In this document: positions 1 to 7,586 of the stretch, piece after piece
How positions within the stretch are numbered: position 1 is the first letter of the stretch
Layout of the letters: each line of letters starts with the position of its first letter
Source of the DNA: Mesobacterium_A sp034670065
Lineage (GTDB): Bacteria; Pseudomonadota; Alphaproteobacteria; Rhodobacterales; Rhodobacteraceae
NCBI GenBank assembly: GCA_034670065.1
Contig: JAXMOG010000001.1
Coordinates: 124,001-188,000 of the forward strand
Direction: 5' to 3'
Length of the DNA stretch: 64,000 bases
Notes under the pieces: model-generated
What the model saw: the letters and a program-made list of their open reading frames with translations, nothing else
The model's database searches: none
What the model was told of the DNA's origin: nothing
Translations under genes and position numbers: made by a program

Positions 1-2
1 GG

Positions 3-485
3 CAACGCCGTTTGGCCGCAGACCGCGCCTTGCAGATCGCACAAGCCGCCGGTTGGAATGATCATCGTACCGGTTTCAGTTACTACAATGTTGCGCGGTT
101 GGCAGCGAACAGTGACCCTTTGTTCAGTTTCCGCAACTATCTGGAAGCGGACCGAATGTATGCTGCGCGCCCGGAAACGCAGATTCACCGCGCCTTTTCG
201 GCCACCCAGTTGGCAGCGGCGGCGCTGTCTGTTGGCGATGCCGAACGCGCGAAAGCTCTGCTGGCTCCGGCCATCAAACAGGCGCGAGCCTTTCAGAATG
301 CTACCTTGCTGACATCGTTATTGCTGCTGCAATCCGAAGCGCTGCGCATCACCGGCCAACCCGAAGAGGCACGCCGCGTTCGGCTGGACAGTCTGGGATG
401 GGCGCGCTACGGGTTTGACACCGTTGGGGACGTTATGGACAAAGCCCGCGAAGCGGCGCGTTTGCACCCTGCTGAGACGAATTGA
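3..485 (+). CDS. C-terminal part of a helical-repeat (TPR-like) protein, truncated by the window edge
   Basis: The frame is open from base 3 to the stop at 485, so the true start lies upstream; the TTG at 12 is internal to the open frame and need not be the start. The visible ~160 residues are Ala/Leu-rich and predicted helical. A pattern of paired helices (for example the stretch containing SVGDAERAKALL followed by ITGQPEEARRV) resembles tetratricopeptide repeats. No catalytic motif is visible and I do not recognise the family. It ends 8 bp before a small membrane-protein gene and probably shares a transcript with it and with the VWA gene that follows. Function unknown. Confidence 0.6.
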   Translation, partial: QRRLAADRALQIAQAAGWNDHRTGFSYYNVARLAANSDPLFSFRNYLEADRMYAARPETQIHRAFSATQLAAAALSVGDAERAKALLAPAIKQARAFQNATLLTSLLLLQSEALRITGQPEEARRVRLDSLGWARYGFDTVGDVMDKAREAARLHPAETN

Positions 486-493
486 GGACAGTC

Positions 494-658
494 ATGATCG
501 TGATTTTCGGGGCGCTGCTGGGCGCCATCATCGGTGGCATCACAGCCAAACGCTCCAAAGGGAACTGGGCTGATGTCGCGCAATACGCAGCAGGGTTTGG
601 CATTTGCTTTGGCCTTGTCGGCATGATTTTGACCATTGTTCTCGAGAAGTCCATGTAA
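494..658 (+). CDS. Small 54-residue membrane protein
   Basis: An ATG at 494 follows a GAGGA ribosome-binding sequence and opens a 54-codon frame ending in TAA at 656-658. The product has two hydrophobic stretches: residues ~3-17, glycine-rich (GALLGAIIGG), and ~34-50 (GFGICFGLVGMILTIVL). They are joined by a short basic and polar loop (TAKRSKGNW). This is the layout of a two-helix inner-membrane hairpin. It sits between the helical-repeat gene (8 bp gap) and the VWA gene (4 bp gap), so the three are probably one operon. No family is recognised; the call rests on the RBS, tight spacing and coherent membrane topology. Confidence 0.65.
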   Translation: MIVIFGALLGAIIGGITAKRSKGNWADVAQYAAGFGICFGLVGMILTIVLEKSM

Positions 659-662
659 GCAC

Positions 663-1847
663 ATGTTTGTCCCGTTCTTTGAAAACCTGCGTCAGGCCAG
701 AGTTCCCGTCAGTTTGCGGGAATATCTGACCTTTCTGGAAGGGATGAAGCGCGGGATTGCCACGTATGACGTGGACGCGTTTTACTATCTGGCGCGCACC
801 ATAATGGTGAAAGACGAACGTAACCTGGACAAGTTTGATCAGGCTTTTGCTGCGACGTTTCAAGGGCTTGAGGCAATATCTTTTGACGATGTTCTAAACG
901 CCGTTGATTTGCCGGATGACTGGCTGCGCAAGATGGCCGAAAAACATCTGAGCGACGAAGAAAAAGCCGAAATCGAAGCGATGGGCGGTTTTGAAAAGCT
1001 GATGGAGACGCTGAAAGAGCGCCTGAAGGAACAGCATGACCGTCATCAGGGTGGCAGCAAATGGATCGGCACCGCCGGAACATCGCCCTATGGTGCCTAT
1101 GGTTATAACCCCGAAGGCGTGCGGATCGGTCAGAAGGAAAGCCGGCATCAACGTGCGGTCAAAGTGTGGGACAAGCGCGAATTCAAGAACTTGGATGGCG
1201 ATGTTGAACTGGGAACCCGCAATATCAAGGTGGCGCTGAAACGGTTGCGCAAATGGGCCCGTGACGGAGCGGCCGAAGAGTTGGATCTGGATGGTACCAT
1301 CCGCGCCACGGCCGAGCATGGCTATCTGGATGTCCAAACCCGGCCGGAACGTCGGAATGCGGTGAAGGTGCTGCTGTTCTTTGACATTGGCGGCAGCATG
1401 GACCCGCATATCAAGCTGGTGGAAGAGCTGTTCAGCGCCGCCAAGACCGAGTTCAAACATCTGGAGCACTATTACTTCCACAATTGTTTGTATGAGGGGG
1501 TATGGCGTGACAACCACCGCCGTTGGACAGAGCAGATTCCAACCTGGGAGGTGCTGCGCACCTATGGGCCTGACTACAAATGTATTTTTGTGGGCGATGC
1601 CTCTATGTCACCCTATGAAATCGTGCAGCCGGGCGGCGCCAACGAACATTGGAACCAAGAGGCTGGTCAGGTTTGGTTGAACCGCGCACTAGAGGCCTGG
1701 CCGAATACGCTATGGATTAATCCGGTGCCCGAGAAATACTGGGACTACACCCAATCCATAGAAATGGTACGCCAAATATTCAATGACCGAATGGTGCCAA
1801 TGACCCTTGAAGGTCTGGACCGCGGGATGAAAGAGCTGGGGCGTTAG
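663..1847 (+). CDS. VWA-domain (CoxE-like) protein
   Basis: 394 residues. The N-terminal ~230 residues are helical and charged. The C-terminal part begins a von Willebrand factor A domain with the metal-site motif DIGGSMD (D241, S245), a glycine-substituted version of the usual DxSxS. This layout matches the COG3825-type VWA proteins of alphaproteobacteria, which usually act with a MoxR-type AAA+ ATPase in metal-centre or complex maturation; no such ATPase is visible here, though one could lie upstream. The start at 663 is preferred over an in-frame ATG at 636 because 636 lies inside the preceding small gene. Substrate unknown. Confidence 0.75.
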   Translation: MFVPFFENLRQARVPVSLREYLTFLEGMKRGIATYDVDAFYYLARTIMVKDERNLDKFDQAFAATFQGLEAISFDDVLNAVDLPDDWLRKMAEKHLSDEEKAEIEAMGGFEKLMETLKERLKEQHDRHQGGSKWIGTAGTSPYGAYGYNPEGVRIGQKESRHQRAVKVWDKREFKNLDGDVELGTRNIKVALKRLRKWARDGAAEELDLDGTIRATAEHGYLDVQTRPERRNAVKVLLFFDIGGSMDPHIKLVEELFSAAKTEFKHLEHYYFHNCLYEGVWRDNHRRWTEQIPTWEVLRTYGPDYKCIFVGDASMSPYEIVQPGGANEHWNQEAGQVWLNRALEAWPNTLWINPVPEKYWDYTQSIEMVRQIFNDRMVPMTLEGLDRGMKELGR

Positions 1848-1864
1848 ACCGCGGAACGTCCGGC

Positions 1865-2323
1865 TTAAACAGCGCTTTCAATCCGTGTCAGATCATATCC
1901 ATACCATTGCAGAATTTCCCGCGCAGCCTTGATGCGATCAGGGCTAGATGCGGCGCTGCGATCCATGATCCAGACCCGTGACCCGTTTGGATCTCCCAAA
2001 ACAACGGTACGCGCGCTTGTGTCCAGCCAATGCACCCACAATTGCTGATCGTTTGCCAAATGTAGACGCCCATGGTCGCGCAGGGTGAACGGCACGGTTT
2101 CATTCGCGATAACAATGTCTTCTGGCGATATCTGTATGTTTTGTCCGGGGGAAATTCCCGCCCCTTGGACCACGGTCCAAGTGCCGAGCAACTGATCCAG
2201 AGCGACGTTGGATTGCGATGCCACCGGCGCGGTTGGGTTGCGCAGCGGAATCTGTCCAAATGGTGCTGCACCCGGGGCGGCGCATGCGGCGGTCAGCGCA
2301 AAAACTACAACAAGCCGCTTCAT
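1865..2323 (-). CDS. Lipocalin-like lipoprotein
   Basis: 152 residues with a short signal sequence ending in the lipobox LTAAC (Cys14), so it should be lipidated and membrane-anchored in the periplasm or outer membrane. The mature part contains LLGTWTVVQ near residue 45, reminiscent of the conserved GxW in the first strand of lipocalins. A later segment DPNGSRVWIMDR resembles Blc-type lipocalins. The gene overlaps the upstream esterase gene by 4 bp, which indicates translational coupling. The lipocalin call is from motif resemblance only; the lipoprotein call is firmer. Confidence 0.6.
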   Translation of the reverse strand: MKRLVVVFALTAACAAPGAAPFGQIPLRNPTAPVASQSNVALDQLLGTWTVVQGAGISPGQNIQISPEDIVIANETVPFTLRDHGRLHLANDQQLWVHWLDTSARTVVLGDPNGSRVWIMDRSAASSPDRIKAAREILQWYGYDLTRIESAV

Positions 2324-2955
2324 TGAAGTTTGTCTAACCGCATTTGTACGGCTTGCGCCATTGCGATGCCAAACGTCTTATGGGCGTCGGCGGTCCAATG
2401 CACGCCGTCGATGTCTGACACGGTAACGTGGTCATCCGCCAGAACGAGCCCACAGCCCAAACGTTGGGCGACGTCGGCACAAAAAGCCCCCAGCCCGGTT
2501 TGACGTTTTTCGGCCCCTTCATAGACCACTGTCATTGTGCCGGTTTCCCGTACCGAAGCAGGACAAACCAATAGAATATCGCGGCAAACCTGTTCGGATT
2601 GAATAGTCATAATCAACCGCTCCAAGGACCGCGCAATTTCATAAGCGGTTACGCTAAAACGGTTTTTCAGATCGTTCGTGCCCAGCATCAGGACTGTCAG
2701 GTCGATCGGTTTGTGGCTGTGCAGGATCGCAGGAAGTACAGTCAGCCCGTTGCGCTGAAACCCTTCGACCGGATCGTCATGAACCGTGGTGCGTCCGGGC
2801 AAACCTTCGCTGATCACCTCATGCGCGCTGCCAAGGGTCGCCGCCATGACATCTGGCCAGCGTTGCCCCTTTGGAAGGCGTTCCGACACACCCACCTGCC
2901 GCAAAGGCATAGTGCCGTGGGTATTGCTGTCGCCGTAACAAAGGATGGTGCTCAT
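2320..2955 (-). CDS. SGNH/GDSL-family arylesterase
   Basis: 211 residues. Block I is GDSNTHG (nucleophile Ser10), the oxyanion Asn is in LGTNDL, and the catalytic Asp-His pair is in DGVHWTADAH near the C-terminus. The internal segments EGLPGRTT and YEGAEKR resemble the mycobacterial arylesterase/acyltransferase Ms-Act group, so hydrolysis of small esters and perhaps acyl transfer are expected. A longer in-frame start at 3279 exists, but ATG 2955 has a good RBS (CAGGAG, 10 bp upstream) and places GDSN at the usual position. No signal peptide is seen, so it is probably cytoplasmic. It is the first gene of a pair with the lipoprotein. Confidence 0.8.
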   Translation of the reverse strand: MSTILCYGDSNTHGTMPLRQVGVSERLPKGQRWPDVMAATLGSAHEVISEGLPGRTTVHDDPVEGFQRNGLTVLPAILHSHKPIDLTVLMLGTNDLKNRFSVTAYEIARSLERLIMTIQSEQVCRDILLVCPASVRETGTMTVVYEGAEKRQTGLGAFCADVAQRLGCGLVLADDHVTVSDIDGVHWTADAHKTFGIAMAQAVQMRLDKLQ

Positions 2956-3117
2956 CGCCGGGATACTCCTGAGTGATGGGCCGACAATGGCGTGAACTGG
3001 GTACAGGGTGCAAGCGATCTGCCCTGAAACCGGCACAATCCTGACGAAGTCGTGCCGCAATGTTTTGAAATTCTGACATGACGCGGGTTGGGGCCTGCAA
3101 GATTGTGAACTGCTGCC

Positions 3118-3363
3118 ATGCTTCATCACGAACCGAATACGGCGGGGACTCTCCCTCGCCCCCGTCATCATGTGCTGTTCGAACATCAGCGGCTCCGCGA
3201 CCTGCAAGTCGCGTTGTCCGAGGAGTTTTCGGAAACACGCGTTCTGGCCCCGAAAGTGGCCATGGCGCTGCGCGATCACGCGCTCAGCTCCTTGCGTCCG
3301 ACACAGGCGCAGACATCAAAACCAACCCATGATCGGCTGTTTGGCCGTCTGATCCGACGTTAA
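3118..3363 (+). CDS. Possible small hypothetical protein (81 aa)
   Basis: An 81-codon frame lies in the otherwise empty 400-bp gap between the esterase start and the end of rlmE. Its predicted product is helical and basic (for example HQRLRDLQVALSEEF) with no recognised motif. It would converge on rlmE with a 4-bp overlap. No strong RBS is evident. The gap could instead be only the promoter region of the esterase. Weak call. Confidence 0.3.
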   Translation: MLHHEPNTAGTLPRPRHHVLFEHQRLRDLQVALSEEFSETRVLAPKVAMALRDHALSSLRPTQAQTSKPTHDRLFGRLIRR

Positions 3364-4082
3364 GGCGCGCCGCGAAACCCTGTGGCCACAACAAATTTTT
3401 CTGAACTGTCCGCGCGAGAGCTGGGTGGTTTGACATTCACCACTTTGGTGAAGGCTTTTTTCAACAACTTCTGCAATTCCCCTTCGGCCCCGCCGGCCAG
3501 AACCTTGGCGACAAAGGTGCCGCCTTCTTCCAGCACATCAAAGGCAAAATAGGCTGCGGTTTCGCACAGGTTCATGATGCGCAAGTGGTCTGTTTGCTTG
3601 TGCCCAGAGGACGATGCCGCCATGTCCGAAACAACAACATCGGCTTTGCCGCCCAGCCATTCCTTGACCTTGTCGTCGGCCCCGTCATCCAGAAAATCAA
3701 GCTGATGGATCTCGGCACCTGGAATGTGTTCAACCTCTTGCAGATCGATACCCAGAACACGGCCCATCTTTTTACCGGGCTTTTCGCCCAAGGCATTCAC
3801 GCGTTTGACGGCCACTTGGCACCAACCACCCGGCGCACAGCCCAAATCAACGACACGAGCACCCTGAACAAAGAAATTGAACTTGTCGTCCAGCTCCATG
3901 ATCTTGAATGCGGCACGTCCCCGATATCCTTCGGTCTGCGCCCGTTTCACATAGGGGTCGTTCAATTGGCGTTGTAGCCACCGCGTAGAGCTGATGGTGC
4001 GCCCGCGCGCGGACTTCACTTTGACCTTCAGATCCCGCTGCCCGCGGCCCGATGTGTTCTTACCTGTCGGTGTTTTTGCCAT
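3360..4082 (-). CDS. rlmE: 23S rRNA (uridine-2'-O)-methyltransferase RlmE (FtsJ/RrmJ)
   Basis: 240 residues. It methylates the 2'-O of U2552 in the A-loop of 23S rRNA, using S-adenosylmethionine, during late 50S assembly. The FtsJ fold is clear: SAM motif DLGCAPGGW (79-87), and the K-D-K catalytic residues at K60 (in AAFKIMELD), D153 (SDMAAS) and K193 (FVAKVL). The N-terminal ~35 residues are a basic extension likely to contact RNA. An upstream in-frame ATG at 4112 would add a duplicated MAKT, but ATG 4082 has GGAGG five bases before it and is chosen. It lies downstream of the Ppx/GppA gene on the same strand. Confidence 0.93.
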   Translation of the reverse strand: MAKTPTGKNTSGRGQRDLKVKVKSARGRTISSTRWLQRQLNDPYVKRAQTEGYRGRAAFKIMELDDKFNFFVQGARVVDLGCAPGGWCQVAVKRVNALGEKPGKKMGRVLGIDLQEVEHIPGAEIHQLDFLDDGADDKVKEWLGGKADVVVSDMAASSSGHKQTDHLRIMNLCETAAYFAFDVLEEGGTFVAKVLAGGAEGELQKLLKKAFTKVVNVKPPSSRADSSEKFVVATGFRGAP

Positions 4083-4214
4083 GACGGCCTCCGCTTGCTG
4101 CGTCTTGGCCATATCGTGCGTTGCTGGCCGGGTTCAAGTCCGCACAGTCCAAAGGCCGGGATTCAGCGGTGTACGGCGGGTAATCAGCGCCCAAATGGGC
4201 CTTTTCTGCATGTT

Positions 4215-5327
4215 TTAGAACGGCCCGTCTTCCAATACACCATCTGCGGACATCTGTGCATAAAGCAGCCCTTCGCGCAGACCGCGATCTGCAACTGACA
4301 ACCGATCCGTGGGCCAGCACCGCAGCAATGCCTGCAAAATCGCAGAGCCAGACATGATCAAGGCTTGCCGGTCTTGCCCGATGCGTGGGTCTTTGCGCCG
4401 CCCCACAGGCCCCAATTCCAGATAGCGCTCAATCACGCGCTCAATCTGGTCAGAGGTCATGCGCAGCCCATCCACTTTGGTGCGGTCATAGCGTTTTAAC
4501 CCCAGATGAGAGGCCGCCACGGTTGTCACCGTGCCACTGGTGCCGACAATCTGAAAGTTTTCGCGGGCCTGCACGTCTTTGTACGGCGCAAACTCGGCCA
4601 GATTTTCTTCGAAATACCAGCTCATCAACGCATAACGGGCGGAGTCATCTTCGACGTCAGAAAATTGATCGCGCAGAGTGGCCACGCCCAAGGGCACGCT
4701 GATCCAATCGACCACCCGCGCCGCCGGGAACGGAGATTCGGTCTGATTGAACCCGGCATGCAGGCGCATAATGGCGCGCGGCCGGTCGCGGTTGGGCACT
4801 TGGCTCAGGTCGATCCACACCAATTCGGTGGACCCGCCACCAATATCGACAACCAGCAACTGTTCGGTCTTGGTCGACACCAAGGGCGCGCATGAAATCA
4901 CGGCCAGGCGTGCTTCTTCCTCGGTTTGGATGATTTCCAACGACAACCCAGTTTCACGACGCACCTGGCGAATGAAATCACGGGAGTTTCGTGCACGGCG
5001 GCAGGCTTCGGTCGCGACCAGCCGCATGCGTTTGACCTGATGGCGCTGAATTTTCTGTTGGCACACGCGCAAAGCCGCAATCGTGCGCCCCATCGAGGCA
5101 CGGCTTAAACGACCTGACTTTTCCAGCCCAGTGCCCAATTGCACAGACTTGGAAAAGCTGTCGATCACATGAAACTGATTGCCCTTTGGTTGGGCAATCA
5201 ACATGCGACAACTATTTGTGCCCAGATCCAGCGCAGCATACAGCGCCGTGGGATCCGGTGGTTCAGGCGCGGGGTTCTCAACCGGTATTGGGAAAGCGCC
5301 CGCACCCTTGGGACGCTTCGGCGCCAT
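4215..5327 (-). CDS. Ppx/GppA-family phosphatase
   Basis: 370 residues of the ASKHA fold. The first phosphate-binding loop is LDLGTNSCRML (near residue 33) and the second is VDIGGGSTELVW, the signature of exopolyphosphatases and guanosine pentaphosphate phosphohydrolases. The protein lacks the long C-terminal HD-type region of E. coli Ppx/GppA, matching the short alphaproteobacterial type. Substrate (polyphosphate or pppGpp) cannot be decided from sequence. A proline- and lysine-rich N-terminal leader precedes the domain. Pairing with rlmE on one strand is common in this group, and a link to the stringent response and ribosome assembly is plausible but inferred. Confidence 0.88.
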   Translation of the reverse strand: MAPKRPKGAGAFPIPVENPAPEPPDPTALYAALDLGTNSCRMLIAQPKGNQFHVIDSFSKSVQLGTGLEKSGRLSRASMGRTIAALRVCQQKIQRHQVKRMRLVATEACRRARNSRDFIRQVRRETGLSLEIIQTEEEARLAVISCAPLVSTKTEQLLVVDIGGGSTELVWIDLSQVPNRDRPRAIMRLHAGFNQTESPFPAARVVDWISVPLGVATLRDQFSDVEDDSARYALMSWYFEENLAEFAPYKDVQARENFQIVGTSGTVTTVAASHLGLKRYDRTKVDGLRMTSDQIERVIERYLELGPVGRRKDPRIGQDRQALIMSGSAILQALLRCWPTDRLSVADRGLREGLLYAQMSADGVLEDGPF

Positions 5328-5648
5328 ATCGTGCGCCTTTCAATTTTCAACTTGCTTTCAAGATACGCAGGCGACCGGCACCCGGCAAGCGTTTTGCCGC
5401 GTTTTTGATCTGTGGTTTGCGAAAAGCTTGAGCGACAGTTGCATCATATTTCAGGTTCCGCAGCGTCAACGAGAATGAAAATAACTCATGTGTTGGTTGA
5501 AAACTTTGGGAATGGCAGCCGGTGGTCTTCATGCGGCGTGGCGCATAGTGTGCGCAGGTCGCTGTCGGGCACACATCGGTCGAAATCCGGCACTGTGCGC
5601 GGCAAAACGTAACGTACCACGGTCTTACCGAGGAATAGGGAATCAACC
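5328..5648. other. 320-bp leader region upstream of the one-carbon operon; candidate alternative hairpins
   Basis: No gene is supported here. On the plus strand, just before the operon, GCGCA (5541-5545) can pair with TGCGC (5551-5555). The overlapping GTGTGC (5548-5553) can instead pair with GCACAC (5569-5574). The two hairpins exclude each other, as in regulatory leaders. I could not match the region to a SAM, SAH or cobalamin riboswitch by eye. It should also contain the divergent promoter of the Ppx/GppA gene. Confidence 0.3.
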
Positions 5649-5945
5649 ATGCCCGACGTCACCATCGTATTCTGGCGCGATATTCCGGCTCAAGTTATAG
5701 TCGGAAAAGGCCGCCGTGGCTCAAAAATGCCGCTGCCAGAACGTTTTGAGCAGGCGATCGACCGTGCGGCAATGAAAATTGGCGCATCCGATACTGATGC
5801 TTATTTGGCGGAATGGCGCAAAGCTGACCCCTACCCGGTCGAGGGTGATCCCTCGGACATCGTCGCACAAGAGGCCGCGCGCCTTGATGCGGAGTATGAT
5901 CAGGACAAGTTGAAAGCCCTGATCGCCAACGATGGCTGGGCATGA
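5649..5945 (+). CDS. Small conserved protein of the 'virulence factor' family (PF13769-like)
   Basis: 98 residues starting MPDVTIVFWRDIPAQV, with a conserved basic stretch GKGRRG near residue 23. In Rhodobacterales this short family usually opens the operon that carries an MTHFR and a methyl-THF:corrinoid methyltransferase; its biochemical role is unknown to me and the family name is historical. It has no signal peptide or membrane segment. A GAGG ribosome-binding site precedes ATG 5649. It is followed 24 bp later by MTHFR. The constant partnership suggests a role in folate-linked methyl transfer, but that is inference. Confidence 0.75.
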   Translation: MPDVTIVFWRDIPAQVIVGKGRRGSKMPLPERFEQAIDRAAMKIGASDTDAYLAEWRKADPYPVEGDPSDIVAQEAARLDAEYDQDKLKALIANDGWA

Positions 5946-5969
5946 TGCTCAGCCGGTCAGGAGAACCGG

Positions 5970-6905
5970 ATGGCAATTTTGAACTTTTGCAGGCGCGCCG
6001 ATAACGGGCCCCGTGCAGACAAGGGCGCACCGCTTAGTGGCGTTCTTGCGGATTATTCGATCGAAGTAATGCCGCGCACTGCTGGCAAGATTGAAGATTT
6101 CCGCGCACTGCTTCCGCAAGGGACACGCGTCTATATCGCCCATATCGACGGCACTCCGATCGAAGAGATGGTGGCGACCGCCCGGCGACTGGCCCGCGAT
6201 GGGTTTCAGGTGATGCCGCATTTTCCGGCCCGTCTGATTGCCGATGGTACCACGTTGGAAAACTGGATCGCCATGTACCAAGGGGAAGCCGACGTGCGCC
6301 AAGGCCTGATCCTGGCGGGCGGTGTGGCGCAGCCCTGCGGCGCATTTGATAGTTCGATGCAGCTGCTGGAAACAGGCCAGTTCGACAAGGCCGGTTTCAC
6401 ACGTTTGCATGTGGCAGGTCATCCCGAAGGCAGCCGCGATATTGATCCCAATGGTGGAACCACCAATGTGGACGCCGCGCTGCGCTGGAAGCAGGCGTTT
6501 TCTGAGCGCACAGACGCGGAAATGGCGCTGACAACACAGTTTGTTTTTGATGCCGCGCCGGTTATTCGCTGGGCCGAAGAGCTGACTGCGGCGGGCATCA
6601 CCCTGCCCGTTCATGTTGGCATTGCCGGGCCTGCCAAGCTGCAAACCCTGATCAAGTTCGCCATCGCCTGTGGTGTTGGCCCGTCTTTGAAGGTACTGCA
6701 AAAGCGCGCGATGGATGTGACCAAGCTGGTTCTGCCCTATGAGCCGACAGAAGTTTTGTCGGACCTGACCAAGTACCAGTCGGCCAATCCGAACAGCAAT
6801 ATCGCTCAAGTGCATATGTTCCCCTTGGGGGGGATCAAAACAACCGCCAACTGGGCGCAGCTACACGGTGGGGCCGCTGCCGCACCAACTGCGCTGAACG
6901 GATAA
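5970..6905 (+). CDS. Methylenetetrahydrofolate reductase (MetF-like)
   Basis: 311 residues. Members of this TIM-barrel family reduce 5,10-methylene-THF to 5-methyl-THF with FAD, or run the reverse direction in methyl-group oxidation. Supporting segments include SIEVMPRTAGKIEDF near the start (the family's acidic residue region), VMPHFPARLI, and the glycine-rich LPVHVGIAGPAKLQTL in the C-terminal half. Sequence and length match the divergent MetF group of roseobacters rather than E. coli MetF. The gene lies between the PF13769 protein and a HAD phosphatase and is co-directional with the methyltransferase that uses its product. It could supply methionine synthesis or drain methyl-THF from DMSP or betaine demethylation. 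Confidence 0.85.
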   Translation: MAILNFCRRADNGPRADKGAPLSGVLADYSIEVMPRTAGKIEDFRALLPQGTRVYIAHIDGTPIEEMVATARRLARDGFQVMPHFPARLIADGTTLENWIAMYQGEADVRQGLILAGGVAQPCGAFDSSMQLLETGQFDKAGFTRLHVAGHPEGSRDIDPNGGTTNVDAALRWKQAFSERTDAEMALTTQFVFDAAPVIRWAEELTAAGITLPVHVGIAGPAKLQTLIKFAIACGVGPSLKVLQKRAMDVTKLVLPYEPTEVLSDLTKYQSANPNSNIAQVHMFPLGGIKTTANWAQLHGGAAAAPTALNG

Positions 6906-6923
6906 AAAGGACCGGTTCGAAGT

Positions 6924-7586
6924 ATGAACAAAGCGCTACTGTTTGATCTGGACGGCACGCTGTTGCATTCGGACCGGCTTCATATTCAGGTGTTCATTGA
7001 TCAATTTGCCGAATTGGGCAAACAGATCGACACTGATTATTACCTGACCCATATCCACGGCGGGGCGAACGAGCAGATTTATAGCTCGCACTTTCCTGAT
7101 CTGGATGCCGCCGCGCTGGCGGATGAGAAGGAAGCCCGGTTTCGTGAACAGCTGGGCGACAGTTTTCCGCCGATGCCTGGCCTGCCCGCGCTTTTGGAAC
7201 AGGCCAAGATCGAGGGCTGGAAGATGGCGGTTGTTACCAATGCGCCCCGTGTCAATGCAGATGCAATGCTCTCTGCGTTGGGGCTATCGGATTGGTTTGA
7301 AGTGGTGATCATTGGCGAGGAATGCGAAAAAGGCAAACCTGACCCAGCACCGTATCAAGCTGGGATGAAGGCCCTTGACGTGACGCCCAACAACGCCATC
7401 GCATTTGAAGACAGCCCATCGGGCATGCGCGCAGCGCGTTCTGCCGGGGCGTATTGCGTTGGACTGCGCAGCAGTTTGGCAGATGCGCCGCTGCGACAGG
7501 CCGGTGCGCATATTACAATCGAAGATTATACTGACCCCGCGCTGCCAATGATTTTGGCACGCCTGAAAGAAGGAAACGCCGCATGA
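6924..7586 (+). CDS. HAD-superfamily phosphatase (beta-phosphoglucomutase/phosphoglycolate type)
   Basis: 220 residues. Motif I is FDLDGTLLHSD (nucleophile D8, acid/base D10), motif II is VVTNAPR, motif III lies in KGKPDPAPY, and motif IV is AFEDSPSG with two acidic metal ligands. A helical cap sits between motifs I and II. These make a class I HAD hydrolase of the phosphoglycolate phosphatase/sugar phosphatase type. Substrate is unknown. The stop codon overlaps the start of the methyltransferase gene by 4 bp, so the two are translated together; a repair or housekeeping phosphatase role in folate metabolism is possible but inferred. Confidence 0.85.
   Translation: MNKALLFDLDGTLLHSDRLHIQVFIDQFAELGKQIDTDYYLTHIHGGANEQIYSSHFPDLDAAALADEKEARFREQLGDSFPPMPGLPALLEQAKIEGWKMAVVTNAPRVNADAMLSALGLSDWFEVVIIGEECEKGKPDPAPYQAGMKALDVTPNNAIAFEDSPSGMRAARSAGAYCVGLRSSLADAPLRQAGAHITIEDYTDPALPMILARLKEGNAA

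Noticed and set aside
5347..5646. 99-codon minus-strand frame upstream of the Ppx/GppA gene
   Set aside because: No RBS, cysteine- and histidine-scattered N-terminus and no recognised family; lies in the leader of two divergent operons.
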